Assembly (NCBI GenBank): GCA_023052935.1 | Contig: CM041295.1 | Location: 104,332,711-104,396,710, forward strand | Length of the DNA: 64,000 nt | Direction of reading: 5' to 3' | DNA from: Piezodorus guildinii | Taxonomy: Eukaryota; Arthropoda; Insecta; Hemiptera; Pentatomidae | Shown here: one piece after another, positions 51,501 to 61,971 of the stretch | How positions within the stretch are numbered: the stretch's first letter is position 1 | How the letters are laid out: each line of letters opens with the position of its first letter | Translations under genes and position numbers: made by a program | The notes under the pieces: generated by a model | Database searches by the model: none | What the model was told of the DNA's origin: nothing | Seen by the model: only the letters and a program-made list of their open reading frames with translations

Positions 51501-53452
51501 AAATTAACTAAGGTACAAATTTATAATTAATATTAGATTAAAGTACAGGTTACAGTTGAAATTTAAAATTTATTTATGTACATAAAAAATTCATATATAC
51601 ACATTTACTTGGTCTCATATTACTATTATCACTGTTCATTTTGAAATATTAAATTAAATAAATATTTAACCAAAAAAAATACACATACAAATTATAAAAT
51701 TTGAAAGTAATTAATTTAATAATAATAAATTGGTCCTGGAGGGTGCCAAAGAGGTGAGAAAGGGGAGAGTATGGAGCGAGGAAGGGAGAAGAGTGCAGTT
51801 AGCAAAGTGAGAGGAAAAGAGGGAAATGTGTGGGCAAAATTGGGAGAAAATGATAATTGCGTAGTCAATAAGGATGCTTCGCGTCAAAAAAAAAAATTAA
51901 AGTACAGTAAAAAAATTATTAAAATATAATTTTATTGACTGATTATCTTGCTGTTGTTGATGAAAGATGTAAGGACACTTCTTGATTAAAGGAGGCAATA
52001 TTGTAGAAATACTGTAGGTGAGGAAATGTATTGGCTGTATGCACCATTCTATAGATGGGACTGTTTTTTATATAATTGATTTTGTGAGAAGAGATAGCAA
52101 ACAGTTTTGGAAATCTGTAGGAGAACTGAAGTACTGGAAATTTAAGAAAGTAAATAAAGAGAGTCAATCAGATTGTTTCGGAGTTTATAAAGAAAGAGAA
52201 GGTCAAAATAGGTTCTTCTGTGTTCTAATATCGAGATATTATGTCTTTCTAATACCATGCTATATTCATGATTTTGGTAGGGAATCTTCAATCTATAGGA
52301 TGCCTGTCTAAGAAATCTGTTCTAAACACTTTCTAATAATTTGATGTGGGTTGTGCTAGGTGTGATAAGTAAAAATCAAGTGAAGAAGGGGGAGAAATGT
52401 TTTTTTTTTTAACTTAAAAATATTAATATGAATTTATCCTAGGCTTCTACATGATATGCTGTTGTAAATATTATTATCTAGTTTTATGAACCTCATATTA
52501 TTTTACTTTTTATTTATATTTGTAACTTATTTTTATTTATTATTATTTCGTTTTTTGTTTTTAAATATTTTTGTTTTTTATTTATTTTATTTTATATTCT
52601 AAATAATTATTATTTTATTTATTCATTCTTTATTTATTTATTTTATTATTTTTTGACTAAAATCGATCTTAATTTTATAATTTATATTCTTGCACCCAAC
52701 CTAATATAAATTTTGTATATTCATTAATTCTCTTTCTTTCTTTAGTTTTTATTATAACTGTTCGTTATGTTATCAAATTGTTTTTATTATTTAATTCTTA
52801 GAAATAATTATAAATTTTTAATCGTAAAAGACACCCCTTTTGTACGAGGCTATACACACCCCCACTTTTTTCCATTGTTATTTATTTATGTTTAAAAAAT
52901 TAAAAAAAAAAAAAAACATGTATGGCTCAAGCAGTTGATCTGGAAATAAAGAAATTAAAAACTTTTAAAATTTACTTCAAGTGAGAAAGTAAGTTTATCT
53001 AATGCTTTAGATAATTTTTTGTAACGAATCTAAAGTTTTTTATATATTTTAAAGTCAATTTTCCCCTAAAACTTTCTGAACTGTTAGAACGGGCATAAGT
53101 CACTCGGCTCGGAAACATTTTTGACACAATGGAATCCGAGACAAGATTAAGTTAAGCTGTATAATTAGAGTATTTACACAAGTTGAGCAACGTTGTGGTA
53201 TTTATTGTTATATGAGTCCAGTTTTCTTTGTGCCGTTGTTGGGGGGAGGGGGGGGGAGAGTTGCCTGTCAAAAGTTTCTTCTAGATAGGCCCCAATCAAA
53301 CTTGTATAGGGCAAGTTCCCTGGCTCTTTAACAATTGCCCTCACTGGAGCTTTGCCAAATCCTATCCTACCCCGCTTTTCTTATAATCACTTTTTAAATC
53401 TTTCAATAAAACGCTTTCCTGTCGAGCCTTTACAGATATTTGTTATTATAAT
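51501..53452. other. AT-rich stretch, mostly unclassified
   Basis: At 51600-51660 there is a family C tail (CTTGGTCTCATATTACTATT, CACTGTTCATTTTGAAA). A purine-rich patch lies at 51735-51850. The 97-codon plus-strand frame at 52018-52311 shows no recognised motif. The rest is T/A-rich. Confidence 0.45.
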
Positions 53453-53601
53453 TGTTTATAAATTTTTTTTTTTTTTTTTAAACATATTTATTGATATTTA
53501 CAACTGTATTATTATATACAACAAGTAAATGTGATGGACATAGTAAACTGACATGAGTTACATGAAGAGACGCTACCCATTGGCAGCACTCTAAAAGTAT
53601 T

Positions 53602-56298
53602 TTAAACTAGAAGGTCTCGAGGCCATCTTCTTTTCAGACGCCTCGGGGGATTGTCAGGAATGGAAGAGGATGACAGAATAGAAACTAGTGGATTAGAGTG
53701 GAAATGGAGTTTTTCATGGAATGATTGATACCTGGTTCGTGCTAATTCAGAAACATATGGGACATTAAGGTCTTTATGGATGAGCTTATTCGTGACAAAG
53801 TAAGGAGCGTTAAGGATTTTACGAAGGATTTTGGATTGTAAGGATTGGATACGAGAAGAATTCGATGGTTTAGTAGAGCCCCATAGCTCTATTCCGTAAG
53901 TCCATATCGGTCTTATGATGGTCATATAAATAAGTCTTTTGTAATTAAGTGGTAGGTTGGAACGTTTATCCAGTAAGTGTTGAAGTAGTCGAAAACGTCG
54001 GGCAGTTTCTTGTCGTTTCAGTCTTGTATGGGGATTCCAAGTTAGACGTTTGTCAAGGTGGAGTCCTAGATATCGAATCTGTTCAACAGGGGCTAGTAGA
54101 GTGTCATTAAAGGATACTGTAGGGCAGGAAGTCATGGGTTTACGACGAAGGGTAAATGTTATCTGGTGGGATTTGTTAGAATTAATTTTAATCCTCCAAT
54201 TCTGACACCATACTTCAAGGTCTCGGATGTGGGATTGAAGAGTGTGGGAGGCTGTAACAGGATCATTATCTACTGATAGCACACACGTGTCATCAGCATA
54301 GGTCGAAAGGAAAGTGTTTGGATGGGTTGGGATATCAGCTGTATAGACTGTATAAAGAACGGGTCCTAGGATGCTGCCTTGAGGAACACCAGCAGATTGA
54401 GAAAACAGAGAGGAATAGGAACTATTGTGATTTATTTTAAAAGATCTATCAGCGAGGTAGGATTGGATAATTAGAAAATAGGTAGGAGGGAGGAATAGAC
54501 GGAGCTTGTAAAGCAATCCCGGGTGCCAGACTCGGTCAAAGGCCTGTTCTACATCGAGAAAGGCTCCCGTGCAGTACAATCCGCGCTCCAACGCAGAGGA
54601 GACAACGTCCACCACACGATGGCATTGCTGGATAGTGGAGTGAGATGTACGGAATCCGAATTGGTGATCTGGAATAATATGATGGGAATCAAGGATTGGG
54701 TATATACGTTTCAGAAGGAGTTTTTCCATAATTTTACCCATAATACATAAAAGAGATATGGGACGGTAGGAAGATGGATTTTCAGGTGGCTTTTTGGGTT
54801 TAGGAATCATTTTTACTATGGATAATTTCCAGGAGGCAGGAAAATAAGTAGTACGGAGAACGGCATTGTAGATGTAGGTGAGGAATAGGATGGCTTTTTG
54901 AGGGAGATGTTTTAAGATATGGGAAGTGATTTGGTCATGGCCAGGAGCTTTTCGAGCAGGTAATCTATGAATGATATTGGATATTTCTGAAGGATGGAAA
55001 GCTTTAGGTGGAAGGGTCATTTGGAGGGGAATAAATAAGTCTTCTTCTATCCTTTCGAGGTGATTGGGATTAAGGATATCTGGATGTGGAGTATAAGTAT
55101 TGTAAAGATGTTGTCCGAATAACTGCGCTTTCTCTTTGTCAGTTCTTGTCCAGGTTTGGTTTTCAGTCAGGAGTGGGTGGTTACAGTCTTTGAACTTAAG
55201 AATTTTTTTTGTGGTTGTCCATAATGATTTGTCTGTTGTAGTAAGATTTTCAGTAAAGCTCAGCAAATGTTGAATTTTGTATGTTTTTATTTCTGACTTG
55301 AGTTTGTTAGTTAGTTTGGTATAGTAAGTTTTGTCAGCTGGGTATCGAGTCTTATGCCACTTCGATCTCGCTCTGCGTTTTTCCTTTATTAAAAATCGAA
55401 TGTGCTGTGGCAAGTCAGTATGTTGAGTGTCATTAATGTTGGTGGTCCTTGTGTTGTCAATTATACTGCAAGTTATAGAGTCAGTCAGTTTTTTAACAGC
55501 TGTATCAATATCATCGTTTGTCTTGAGTGGAGTGTTCAAGTCTATTTTGCTTTCCAAGTCCTGTCGAAATACGTCCCAGTTTACTCGTCCTTTGATCAAT
55601 GTAGAAGGAAGGGGTTTAGGAACAAAACTGGAATGCAAGGAAAGTAAAACCGGGCTATGGTCTGAGGAAAGGTCATTCAGAGATCTGATTATGGTTTGGG
55701 AGGAAGAAATTTGAGAGGTGATAAATATATCCAGGATATCAGGTTTCTTTTTTAGGGATGTAGGCCAATACGTGGGATTCAGGGGTGAGAGGACAGTATA
55801 GCTATGGGATGTCGAGACACTGGAAAGGAGATTACCTCGGGAGTTGGATGTTCGGCAACCCCACCGTTGGTGCTTAGCATTATAGTCTCCTCCAGCGATA
55901 AAGCGCGGTCCAAGGGATCGAAAAAGGGTTTCAAGTTGGTTATAGAGAAGGGAAACACCAGGAGGACAGTATACAGCTGAGAGGGTGAGATGGAAAGGAC
56001 GAGTTGAAATGGTCACTGAGGTTGATTGTATGGCGTCAGTTGGAGTAGAAGGAATAAGGGAATGGGGTAAGGATTTATGGATAAGGATGCATGACCCGGC
56101 ATGGGAAGTGTTGTCTGGGTGGTCCGATCTGTATGTGATGTAGTCACGTATGTGAAATCGTGTTCGTTGTGTAAAGTGAGTTTCAGTCAAGAGTGCTATA
56201 TCAATATGGTTGTCATGGAGAAATATGTCCAGTTCGTCCCGGTGGTTGAGTAGGCCGTTAGCGTTCCACAAAAGGATTGCTAGGGGCTTAACACTCAT
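53602..56298 (-). CDS. Jockey-like ORF2: endonuclease-reverse transcriptase
   Basis: The 898-residue open frame has an N-terminal AP-type endonuclease: LLWNANGLLNHRDEL (about residues 9-23), LLTETHFT, AGGDYNAKHQRWGC and SSDHSPVLL. An RT domain follows: GHDQITSHILKHLP, PSSYRPISLLCIMGKIMEKL, FRTSHSTIQQ, DVEQAFDRVWH (motif A), GVPQGSILGPVLY (motif B) and TYADDTCVL (motif C), then YLGLHLDKRLTW. The C-terminal domain ends PDNPPRRLKRRWPRDLLV. All usual catalytic residues are visible and no stop is present, so the protein may be functional. The start ATG (56296-56298) overlaps the ORF1 stop in an ATGA, suggesting coupled termination-reinitiation. The element nicks DNA and copies its RNA at the target. 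Confidence 0.95.
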   Translation of the reverse strand: MSVKPLAILLWNANGLLNHRDELDIFLHDNHIDIALLTETHFTQRTRFHIRDYITYRSDHPDNTSHAGSCILIHKSLPHSLIPSTPTDAIQSTSVTISTRPFHLTLSAVYCPPGVSLLYNQLETLFRSLGPRFIAGGDYNAKHQRWGCRTSNSRGNLLSSVSTSHSYTVLSPLNPTYWPTSLKKKPDILDIFITSQISSSQTIIRSLNDLSSDHSPVLLSLHSSFVPKPLPSTLIKGRVNWDVFRQDLESKIDLNTPLKTNDDIDTAVKKLTDSITCSIIDNTRTTNINDTQHTDLPQHIRFLIKEKRRARSKWHKTRYPADKTYYTKLTNKLKSEIKTYKIQHLLSFTENLTTTDKSLWTTTKKILKFKDCNHPLLTENQTWTRTDKEKAQLFGQHLYNTYTPHPDILNPNHLERIEEDLFIPLQMTLPPKAFHPSEISNIIHRLPARKAPGHDQITSHILKHLPQKAILFLTYIYNAVLRTTYFPASWKLSIVKMIPKPKKPPENPSSYRPISLLCIMGKIMEKLLLKRIYPILDSHHIIPDHQFGFRTSHSTIQQCHRVVDVVSSALERGLYCTGAFLDVEQAFDRVWHPGLLYKLRLFLPPTYFLIIQSYLADRSFKINHNSSYSSLFSQSAGVPQGSILGPVLYTVYTADIPTHPNTFLSTYADDTCVLSVDNDPVTASHTLQSHIRDLEVWCQNWRIKINSNKSHQITFTLRRKPMTSCPTVSFNDTLLAPVEQIRYLGLHLDKRLTWNPHTRLKRQETARRFRLLQHLLDKRSNLPLNYKRLIYMTIIRPIWTYGIELWGSTKPSNSSRIQSLQSKILRKILNAPYFVTNKLIHKDLNVPYVSELARTRYQSFHEKLHFHSNPLVSILSSSSIPDNPPRRLKRRWPRDLLV

Positions 56299-56999
56299 CG
56301 TGGAAGATTGAATGGGACTTGGGTAAGGATTCTTGTGAGGAGGGTGATTAGTGGTAGGATAGTTTCTTTAAGATCTGAAAGAAAGGATTGGAGTATGGAG
56401 CTTATGTTGAAATGGTCATGGTTGGGAAACTGATGTGGATAAGAGAGTTGTAAAGGATAATTTGTTTGGTCGGGATTGTTGACTGGGGGCTGAACACGCC
56501 GTGGGGTACGATGATGTTCAGTCCGCTGAGGTACTTGAGGTGAGGGATTCGGTTGATTTAGCTGAACAGAAGGAGATGATATTTGGGGAGGATGTTCAGG
56601 AGGCAATTTTACTCGTAAGGGTAGAGGATGAGGAGGAAGGGATCGATTTGCAGGTTGTGGGTTAGGATGGGAGGCAGGAGGCTTGGTTTGGGATTTAGGA
56701 GGCGCCTGACGTCGTGGTTGTTGATGCTTATTGGCGATGATCTCAGAGGAAGGTGTTTTGGTGTGTTCCGTCGGTTCCCTGGCGGCAGTTGTAGTAGGTG
56801 GCTGTTGAACGATGACACCTGTATGTTTCTGAATTTCCGGGAAGTTAGTCAAATCCAAAACAGGTGCCTGCGGGCGAATCTGCTGTTCCACTCGTGGTTC
56901 CGCTAGGTACTGCGTCCTCTGCCGAAGAAGGGTTTTATATACGACACAGCCCCTATAGCTAGCCGGATGGCCTTCACCACAAAGTGCACACTTTGCAGG
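56295..56999 (-). CDS. Jockey-like ORF1 C-terminal part
   Basis: The frame is open from the 5' break at 56999 to a TGA at 56295-56297. It starts with a zinc knuckle, CALCGEGHPASYRGC, typical of the last CCHC motif of Jockey ORF1 (Gag-like RNA-binding) proteins. A Tyr/Leu segment (VYKTLLRQRTQYL) and a long Pro/Gln-rich low-complexity tail follow, then a more hydrophobic end (ISSILQSFLSDLKETILPL). The initiator and the N-terminal half, including the first knuckles, are missing through 5' truncation. The GTG at 56891 seen in an automated frame is not a start. The stop overlaps the ORF2 ATG by one base pair step (ATGA). Confidence 0.88.
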   Translation of the reverse strand, partial: PAKCALCGEGHPASYRGCVVYKTLLRQRTQYLAEPRVEQQIRPQAPVLDLTNFPEIQKHTGVIVQQPPTTTAAREPTEHTKTPSSEIIANKHQQPRRQAPPKSQTKPPASHPNPQPANRSLPPHPLPLRVKLPPEHPPQISSPSVQLNQPNPSPQVPQRTEHHRTPRRVQPPVNNPDQTNYPLQLSYPHQFPNHDHFNISSILQSFLSDLKETILPLITLLTRILTQVPFNLPR

Positions 57000-57089
57000 T
57001 GTTTATAAATTTAAATGGCGATACCTTGGAATTGAATTTTTCAATCATACGCTCGTTTGCTTTTTTATTTATTTAACGTTTATCTATAG

Positions 57090-57300
57090 GGCTTTATTCA
57101 AATTTAGGAGAGAGAACATTAACGATTTTTTTGACATAGTACATGATCGGGACCACCATTTTCAGTCCCCTCCAAAGCACAGCATAAACAAGGATTTTTT
57201 TTATTTTCTTTAAAAATGTCTAGGTCCGTCGGCCCGGATTGAACACGCGAACTTGGTGAATGAAGTCTGTTATGCTAGCTACTGCAACACAGGGAGTAGG
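57090..57300 (-). mobile_element. SINE1 copy, diverged
   Basis: The minus-strand copy has GGGACCACCATTTTCAGTCC (body inverse), a CCTCCAAAGCACAGC block and a decayed head with GGATTGAACACGCGAACTTG in the place of box B. It lies just outside the Jockey TSD. Confidence 0.6.
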
Positions 57301-57339
57301 TTAATAATGAAAACGAAAGAAAAAAAGGAGCGGCGTTTA

Positions 57340-57565
57340 GGGGATAGATTTTCTGTTCTTGGTCCCGGGTTGGAACTTCGATTGAGGCAGAATTAGTTAT
57401 TCTGCCGTGGAGCTACCCTGTGGTATGGGAACCTTTCTGGGGCACACCTAGTCTCTATCAAGTTGGTACTTAAATATAGGGGAAAACCTGTGTGAGCCGT
57501 TGGCCATGAAAGAGTACTGAACCAAAGACCCTTCATGGGTCGTGGAGGTAGTTTTTTTTTTTTTT
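57340..57565 (+). repeat. SINE2-type element
   Basis: The order is GGTCCCGGGTTGGAACTTCG (tRNA-like box B region), TTATTCTGCCGTGG, CTGGGGCACACCTAGTCTCT, TTGAGCCGTTGGCC-like, AAAGACCCTTCATGGGTCGT and a poly(T) end. Related to 24955-25135 (-), 62540-62720 (+) and 5225-5345 (+). Confidence 0.55.
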
Positions 57566-58217
57566 TTCCGAGTAATAATGGAAACGATTTTTATGAGTAA
57601 AATGTTACTAATAACACTAAGTGCGATTCGTAAATTATTACCCATTGTTAACTCAAATTGATAAAAATATTTAAAAAATTACAATAATAAATATATATCT
57701 AATTTAAAAATTGACGATTGAGTTTCACCCCAAAAATTACTACCGTGCACATTTCAACTTAAGTACTTTTCTATAGTATTGGTTTGAATACACCCGCTCT
57801 TAAATCTTAACTTTCAAGTGAGCCACTTAACAAGAAAATTGAATTTATTGGAAATTGTTTTTGTTTTGTGTCTGAGCGAAATTTTTATTTTTTTTCCAAA
57901 ATATTCTGATTTTCAGACTATTGAGATTTAATAAAAGGCGTTTTAGAGCAACATGAAACGTAATTCTGACCAACATCAAAGTCGGTTATTCGACATTTGA
58001 ACAACTGCCACTTTTCTTCTAGGGACGATTGATTTTTTAAAATTTTTTTATCAATATTGATGAGGAACACAACAATATGCACTTTACACGGTAAGGAGAT
58101 CTATCCTAAGAACTATAATGGTATTAATAATAATTTCATGTATTAATTATTTTATTATTTAGTAATATTCTGTTTATTCTGTTTTGGAGCATGAATGTAA
58201 GGACAATAAATTTGTCC

Positions 58218-58220
<3 letters not shown>
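57566..58220. other. AT-rich stretch
   Basis: No gene or repeat is recognised. Confidence 0.4.
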
Positions 58221-58270
<50 letters not shown>

Positions 58271-58310
58271 TAATATATAATATATATATATATATATATA
58301 TAATATATAT
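58221..58310. repeat. (TA)n microsatellite, interrupted
   Basis: TA tract with several AA interruptions. The 87-codon frame across it on the minus strand is a repeat artefact. Confidence 0.95.
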
Positions 58311-58884
58311 ACATAAAAATATACACACACATATATAAAGTATATAGTATGAGGGTAGATACAGTGAGAGAAGGGGGGAAGAGAAGAGAAAGAGGACACT
58401 AGCTGAAAAGAGAGGGTGGATTTAGAAAATATATTAAGAAAAGAAAGGTTTCATTACTTCTTGGGAAAAGATCTGACCCCTTCTCGATCCCATCTCATTT
58501 TTGGAGCTGTAAAACGAATAAAACAAACTTTTTCTTTTTTCTTCCCCCTCCCTTCCCACCTCCAACCATTATTTTGGGACCTTAAGGGTACTTGAGAACT
58601 TAGGGGCAAGTAGACGCTCTGTCCATACCAGCCCCCCCCCCCCTCTAAAGTCCTCCCCAAAACATAAAACTGCTCTGGTTTGATATTGAAAAAGAAAGAA
58701 TGACTATTATGGTAACAGCATTCTAAAACGATACATTAAAAGTTTATTGTTTCTTTTTAATTATTAAGGGACAAACTTTTTTTTAAATTATATGAATTCA
58801 ATTTTATTCAAACAAAGTCTAATTTTCTTCATTAAATACAACATGATTGGATTCATTCACTAAATTAATTGTTTTCAGGAAAAA
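58311..58884. other. Unclassified stretch
   Basis: A C-run lies at 58633-58643 and a GC-richer patch at 58470-58640. No gene is recognised. Confidence 0.4.
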
Positions 58885-58975
58885 AAAATCTGATGCGGCC
58901 AACACTCGACTTTTACTTACATTCGCAGTTAAAATAAATTTAAATACTATTAAAAAAATTTAATTGAGTTAATAG

Positions 58976-59030
58976 CATCGTGGAGACTCAAATGGGCGCG
59001 TAAAGTTGTTGGGCTCGGTTAGGTACAATT
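58976..59030 (+). pseudogene. RTE-like fragment
   Basis: AGCATCGTGGAGACTCAAAT and GTAAAGTTGTTGGGCTCGGT match 4706-4750 of the RTE-like fragment (SRRPKWTRKVVGLG). Only ~55 bp remain. Confidence 0.6.
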
Positions 59031-59205
59031 ATCAGTATTAATGTTTTGCCCTATTTGTAACTTCATATTACCTTTTACAACTTTGTATATAAGAATATAT
59101 TTTTTCTAAAATCTTCAGGTTTCCAACGGTATATAGGGGAAGAAAAATTTAAATATTGGCATTTAAGCCCTGTCAGACTATTCTAATGAAACCTACATGT
59201 TATTT

Positions 59206-59470
59206 TTTTTTTTTATTGAGAAATATTACAGTTTGTTACATAATGAACAGTAGTAATAGAGATGTAGTACACATTCATACAATATATACAGAATAATGAT
59301 AATAAAGTCAAATTACATAAAATCGGAAATAAATAAATTCTAATATATACATGAAAATAACAATTAAAAAAAACAAAAAAAAAAAACAACAAACAAATCA
59401 ATACAACAACCTGTAGTAGAGATAAATACAAGTTGGGAAATAAATAAAAATCATACAAGCAAACTTAACT
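59206..59470 (-). mobile_element. LINE family C 3' tail
   Basis: A poly(T) start is followed on the minus strand by the tail blocks seen at 28950-29335: AACAAACTGTAATATTTCTC, TTGTATGAATGTGTACTACA and an AT-rich 3'UTR. The end of ORF2 is not included. Confidence 0.7.
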
Positions 59471-59884
59471 TACATATTATTAAAGCCCATTAAATTTGAT
59501 ATTAGTATAGGGAGTTTAATTAAAAACCGTTACAGCCGTTTTCGAGAAAATAGTAAATAGGTGCAAAATGCATAGTATAAAGTGGCACTACTGGTCTGCC
59601 GTTTTAGATGAAAAAGTTGCTGTAACATCTCGAGCATATAGTTGTCTTAAATATGATTTTAAGTTCTGCACGACTTTATGTTTTCTAGCTAGACCTACAA
59701 CATACCCACGCGCGCGCAGAGGGACACACAGACCATTTCGCGTGACTTAGTTATTTCACTCAAATAACAATAAAACGTGTATTTCCATTGAAAAATTAAA
59801 TTAGATTTTTTTTTACGAACGCAATATTTTCCCTTACTGTATATTTCATATATAGGTAAGCGAAAGAAAAAAAGTGACTGCAAA

Positions 59885-60150
59885 TAAATTATTTATTGCT
59901 CAAATTGAACTTAGTTATTTAATTATTTTTTTTTTAGTTTTGTTCAACATATTGATAAGAAGTTATTTTTATTTGTTTGTAGTTATTTATGATTTTTGTA
60001 TTTTTTTAATCTTTTCATCTTCTCAAATTTATAAATAAAAATTGATTATTTCTCTTTGGTCATTTGGATAGCCACATTGTATATTTTAATTGTAAATATA
60101 TCTTATTCTTAAGGGACCCAGTCACAGAATAAAAATTATTTTCTAATATA
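59885..60150 (+). mobile_element. CR1-like 3'UTR copy
   Basis: ATTGCTCAAATTGAACTTAG, TAGTTTTGTTCAACATATTG and the end TTCTTAAGGGACCCAGTCAC, AGAATAAAAATT match the 3'UTR at 47595-47860 and the end at 12733-12765. No ORF2 is included. Confidence 0.75.
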
Positions 60151-60582
60151 TTTTATACAGCGAATTGTTTCAAAGGGGGATTTTTTTTTTCTCAATATTA
60201 TGTTTTTACCGATGCCAAAAAATAATAAGGAATAATTTTGTTAAATAATGTAGAAAATAAATAGAAAAACAATTATAATTACATTATAGTAATAAAAATA
60301 ATAATTATTTATAGTAACTGCCAATTACTTTATTTTTTAATAAACAAAATCAATAAATCAACTCTTAAATATTATTATTTTGGTTATGGATAGAATAAAA
60401 AAAAAAAAAAATATTTAACTACTTATAACTCACTCTAAAAAATGAATATAGCCTGATAATACTAAACCAATTTATGTTTTTTATACCTGATATGATTCTT
60501 TATTGTCAAGTTGATTTTTTTAGCTTAATAACAATTGAAAGTTAAATTGCACAGTTTTAACTGTTTTATATAAATATATATT
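60151..60582. other. AT-rich stretch
   Basis: No gene or repeat is recognised. Confidence 0.4.
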
Positions 60583-61290
60583 GGGTTGTGTCACATGAAA
60601 TGTCCGTTTTCAAGGTAAAGGATTTTTATCAAGAATACGATGTGAAAACAAGATAATTTTATTCGAAGTATATACCTTCTTTTCCTACACATTTTTCCCA
60701 ACGTGACACCAACTTTTTTATCCCCGAACTGAAATATTCTGAGCTTTGAAGTGAAACAAAATTTGAAAACGCACTTTTCACTTGATCATCATTTTCAAAA
60801 AGTTTTCCTTTGACGAAGTTATCTAAATTCATGAACAGGTGGTAAACTGTTGGAGACAAGTCGGGAGAATATGGTGGGTGTGGAAGAACTTCGTAGCCCA
60901 GTTCTTTCAATTTTTGTACGGTATGTTTTGAAACATGGGGTCTTGCTGCTGCTCAGTGAGATCATGAGGTACTCATGTATCGAGCTTTTTTACTTTCCCA
61001 ATACACTATAAATGTCTGGAAACGGTAGATGCACTTGCATTTAGTTGTGCTGAGAGTCCTTTAACTGTTGTTTGGTAGTGGTTTCCTTCTACTGTATGTT
61101 TGAGGACATCGTTGTCTATTACGGACGGAGGTCTTCCTCGGGACAAGTTTTCCAAGTCGGTATCCCCAGCTGAAAACTTAGCAAACCAACGGCGAATGGT
61201 CCGTTCTTTAACGCTACCTTCCTCAAACGCCTTGCGAATATTTCTAGCGGCCTCAGCTGCTAAATGGCCGAGTTTAAACTTACAAAAATA
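60583..61290 (-). pseudogene. mariner transposase, internally deleted
   Basis: The minus strand begins with an N-terminal helix-turn-helix region (NIRKAFEEGSVKERTIRRWF, DTDLENLSRGRPP, LNASASTVSRHL, then WVPHDLTEQQ). It jumps directly to the C-terminal part (ARPHVSKHTVQKLKELGYE, then VLPHPPYSPDLSPTVYHLF, carrying the last catalytic Asp, and VSRWEKCVGKEGIYFE). The middle, with the first two catalytic Asp residues, is missing, and stops and a frameshift separate the parts. The downstream end TTGGGTTGTGTCACATGAAA (60579-60598) looks like a mariner terminal repeat; the other end was not found. It resembles mariner-family (D,D34D) elements and cannot encode active transposase. Confidence 0.8.
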
Positions 61291-61482
61291 CGTACAAAAA
61301 TATTACTCGAAAATCGCGTGTTTCCCTGTTTATATTTGGAGGTATAATAAAAAGTGGGTAATTGATTAGGGAGCTAATATTTATAATACAAAGGTAGAGG
61401 ATTAGTAAATGTTTACTTTAAATATATAAACATTCGGAAAAAACAACATAAACCTGCAAAATCCTTTATGTATTTCAGAAAC

Positions 61483-61485
61483 TAT

Positions 61486-61517
<32 letters not shown>

Positions 61518-61529
61518 ATATATATAATA

Positions 61530-61565
<36 letters not shown>

Positions 61566-61575
61566 GAGAGAGAGA
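61483..61575. repeat. (TA)n and (GA)n microsatellites
   Basis: A TA tract with interruptions at about 61483-61528 is followed by (GA)n at 61533-61575, then ATACAG repeats before the MITE. Confidence 0.95.
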
Positions 61576-61589
61576 TACAGATACAGATA

Positions 61590-61969
61590 CAGTAGTGGTC
61601 AAAGAAATTGCATCACCTCGGTTTAATTTTTTATAGTGATTAATTTGATCTAATCGATTTTTTTTTGTTTTTGGCTACTTATTTATATGATACGCTTTAA
61701 GAAATAAAGAAATTCAAAAAAAAATTTCGTTTCTTAGTTCTTAGTTAACATTTTTAACTACCACCAGTATACAATTCTTAATTATGTCGAATTTTAAGCA
61801 TTTTTCTGTCAGAAACAATTAACATTGTAAGATTACTTTAATTTATTATTTAGTTTTTATTATATAATATTCCTTTTTGTGTAATCAGAATTTTGTAAAA
61901 ATATGTGGTTATGTTTAATTTTGGAAATATATTTTTTATAGATTAATGCAATTTCTATGACCAAGATTG
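61590..61969. mobile_element. Tc1-type MITE, complete
   Basis: The 380-bp element lies between TA dinucleotides (61588-61589 and 61970-61971). The ends CAGTAGTGGTCAAAGAAATT, GCATCA and (inverse) CAATCTTGGTCATAGAAATT, GCATTA form imperfect ~28-bp TIRs. A TA TSD and CAGT-GTGGTCA ends are typical of Tc1/mariner elements. The AT-rich interior has no transposase. The same body occurs at 27673/28335-28790. Confidence 0.82.
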
Positions 61970-61971
61970 TA

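Larger units (their letters stand above)
53466..56999 (-). mobile_element. Jockey-like LINE, best copy
   Basis: The 3534-bp copy is flanked by a perfect 13-bp TSD, TGTTTATAAATTT, at 53453-53465 and 57000-57012. It has a poly(A) tail (T-run 53466-53480), a 3'UTR with GTTGTAAATATCAATAAATA, an intact ORF2 and the last 234 codons of ORF1. The 5' truncation lies exactly at the TSD, so the copy is a 5'-truncated but recent insertion. At least ten older fragments of the same family are present in the window. Confidence 0.93.
58885..59870 (-). repeat. Family A repeat, copy 4, with two insertions
   Basis: The minus-strand copy runs from a GTAAGGGAAAATATTGCGTT block (inverse near 59820) to GTGTTGGCCGCATCAGATTT (inverse near 58890), with GACTTTTACTTAC at the edge. 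It contains a short RTE-like piece (58976-59030) and a family C tail (59206-59470). The original sequence is continuous across both insertions by comparison with copy 3. Confidence 0.7.

Noticed and set aside
52018..52311. 97-codon plus-strand frame as a host gene
   Set aside because: No motif, splice context or repeat match could be recognised, and it is in AT-rich sequence where such a length occurs by chance.
54523..55714. Plus-strand frames of 75-95 codons
   Set aside because: They are antisense to the intact Jockey ORF2, which explains the openness.
61402..61602. 66-codon frame with Ser/Leu repeats
   Set aside because: Translation of (GA)n and (TA)n tracts.
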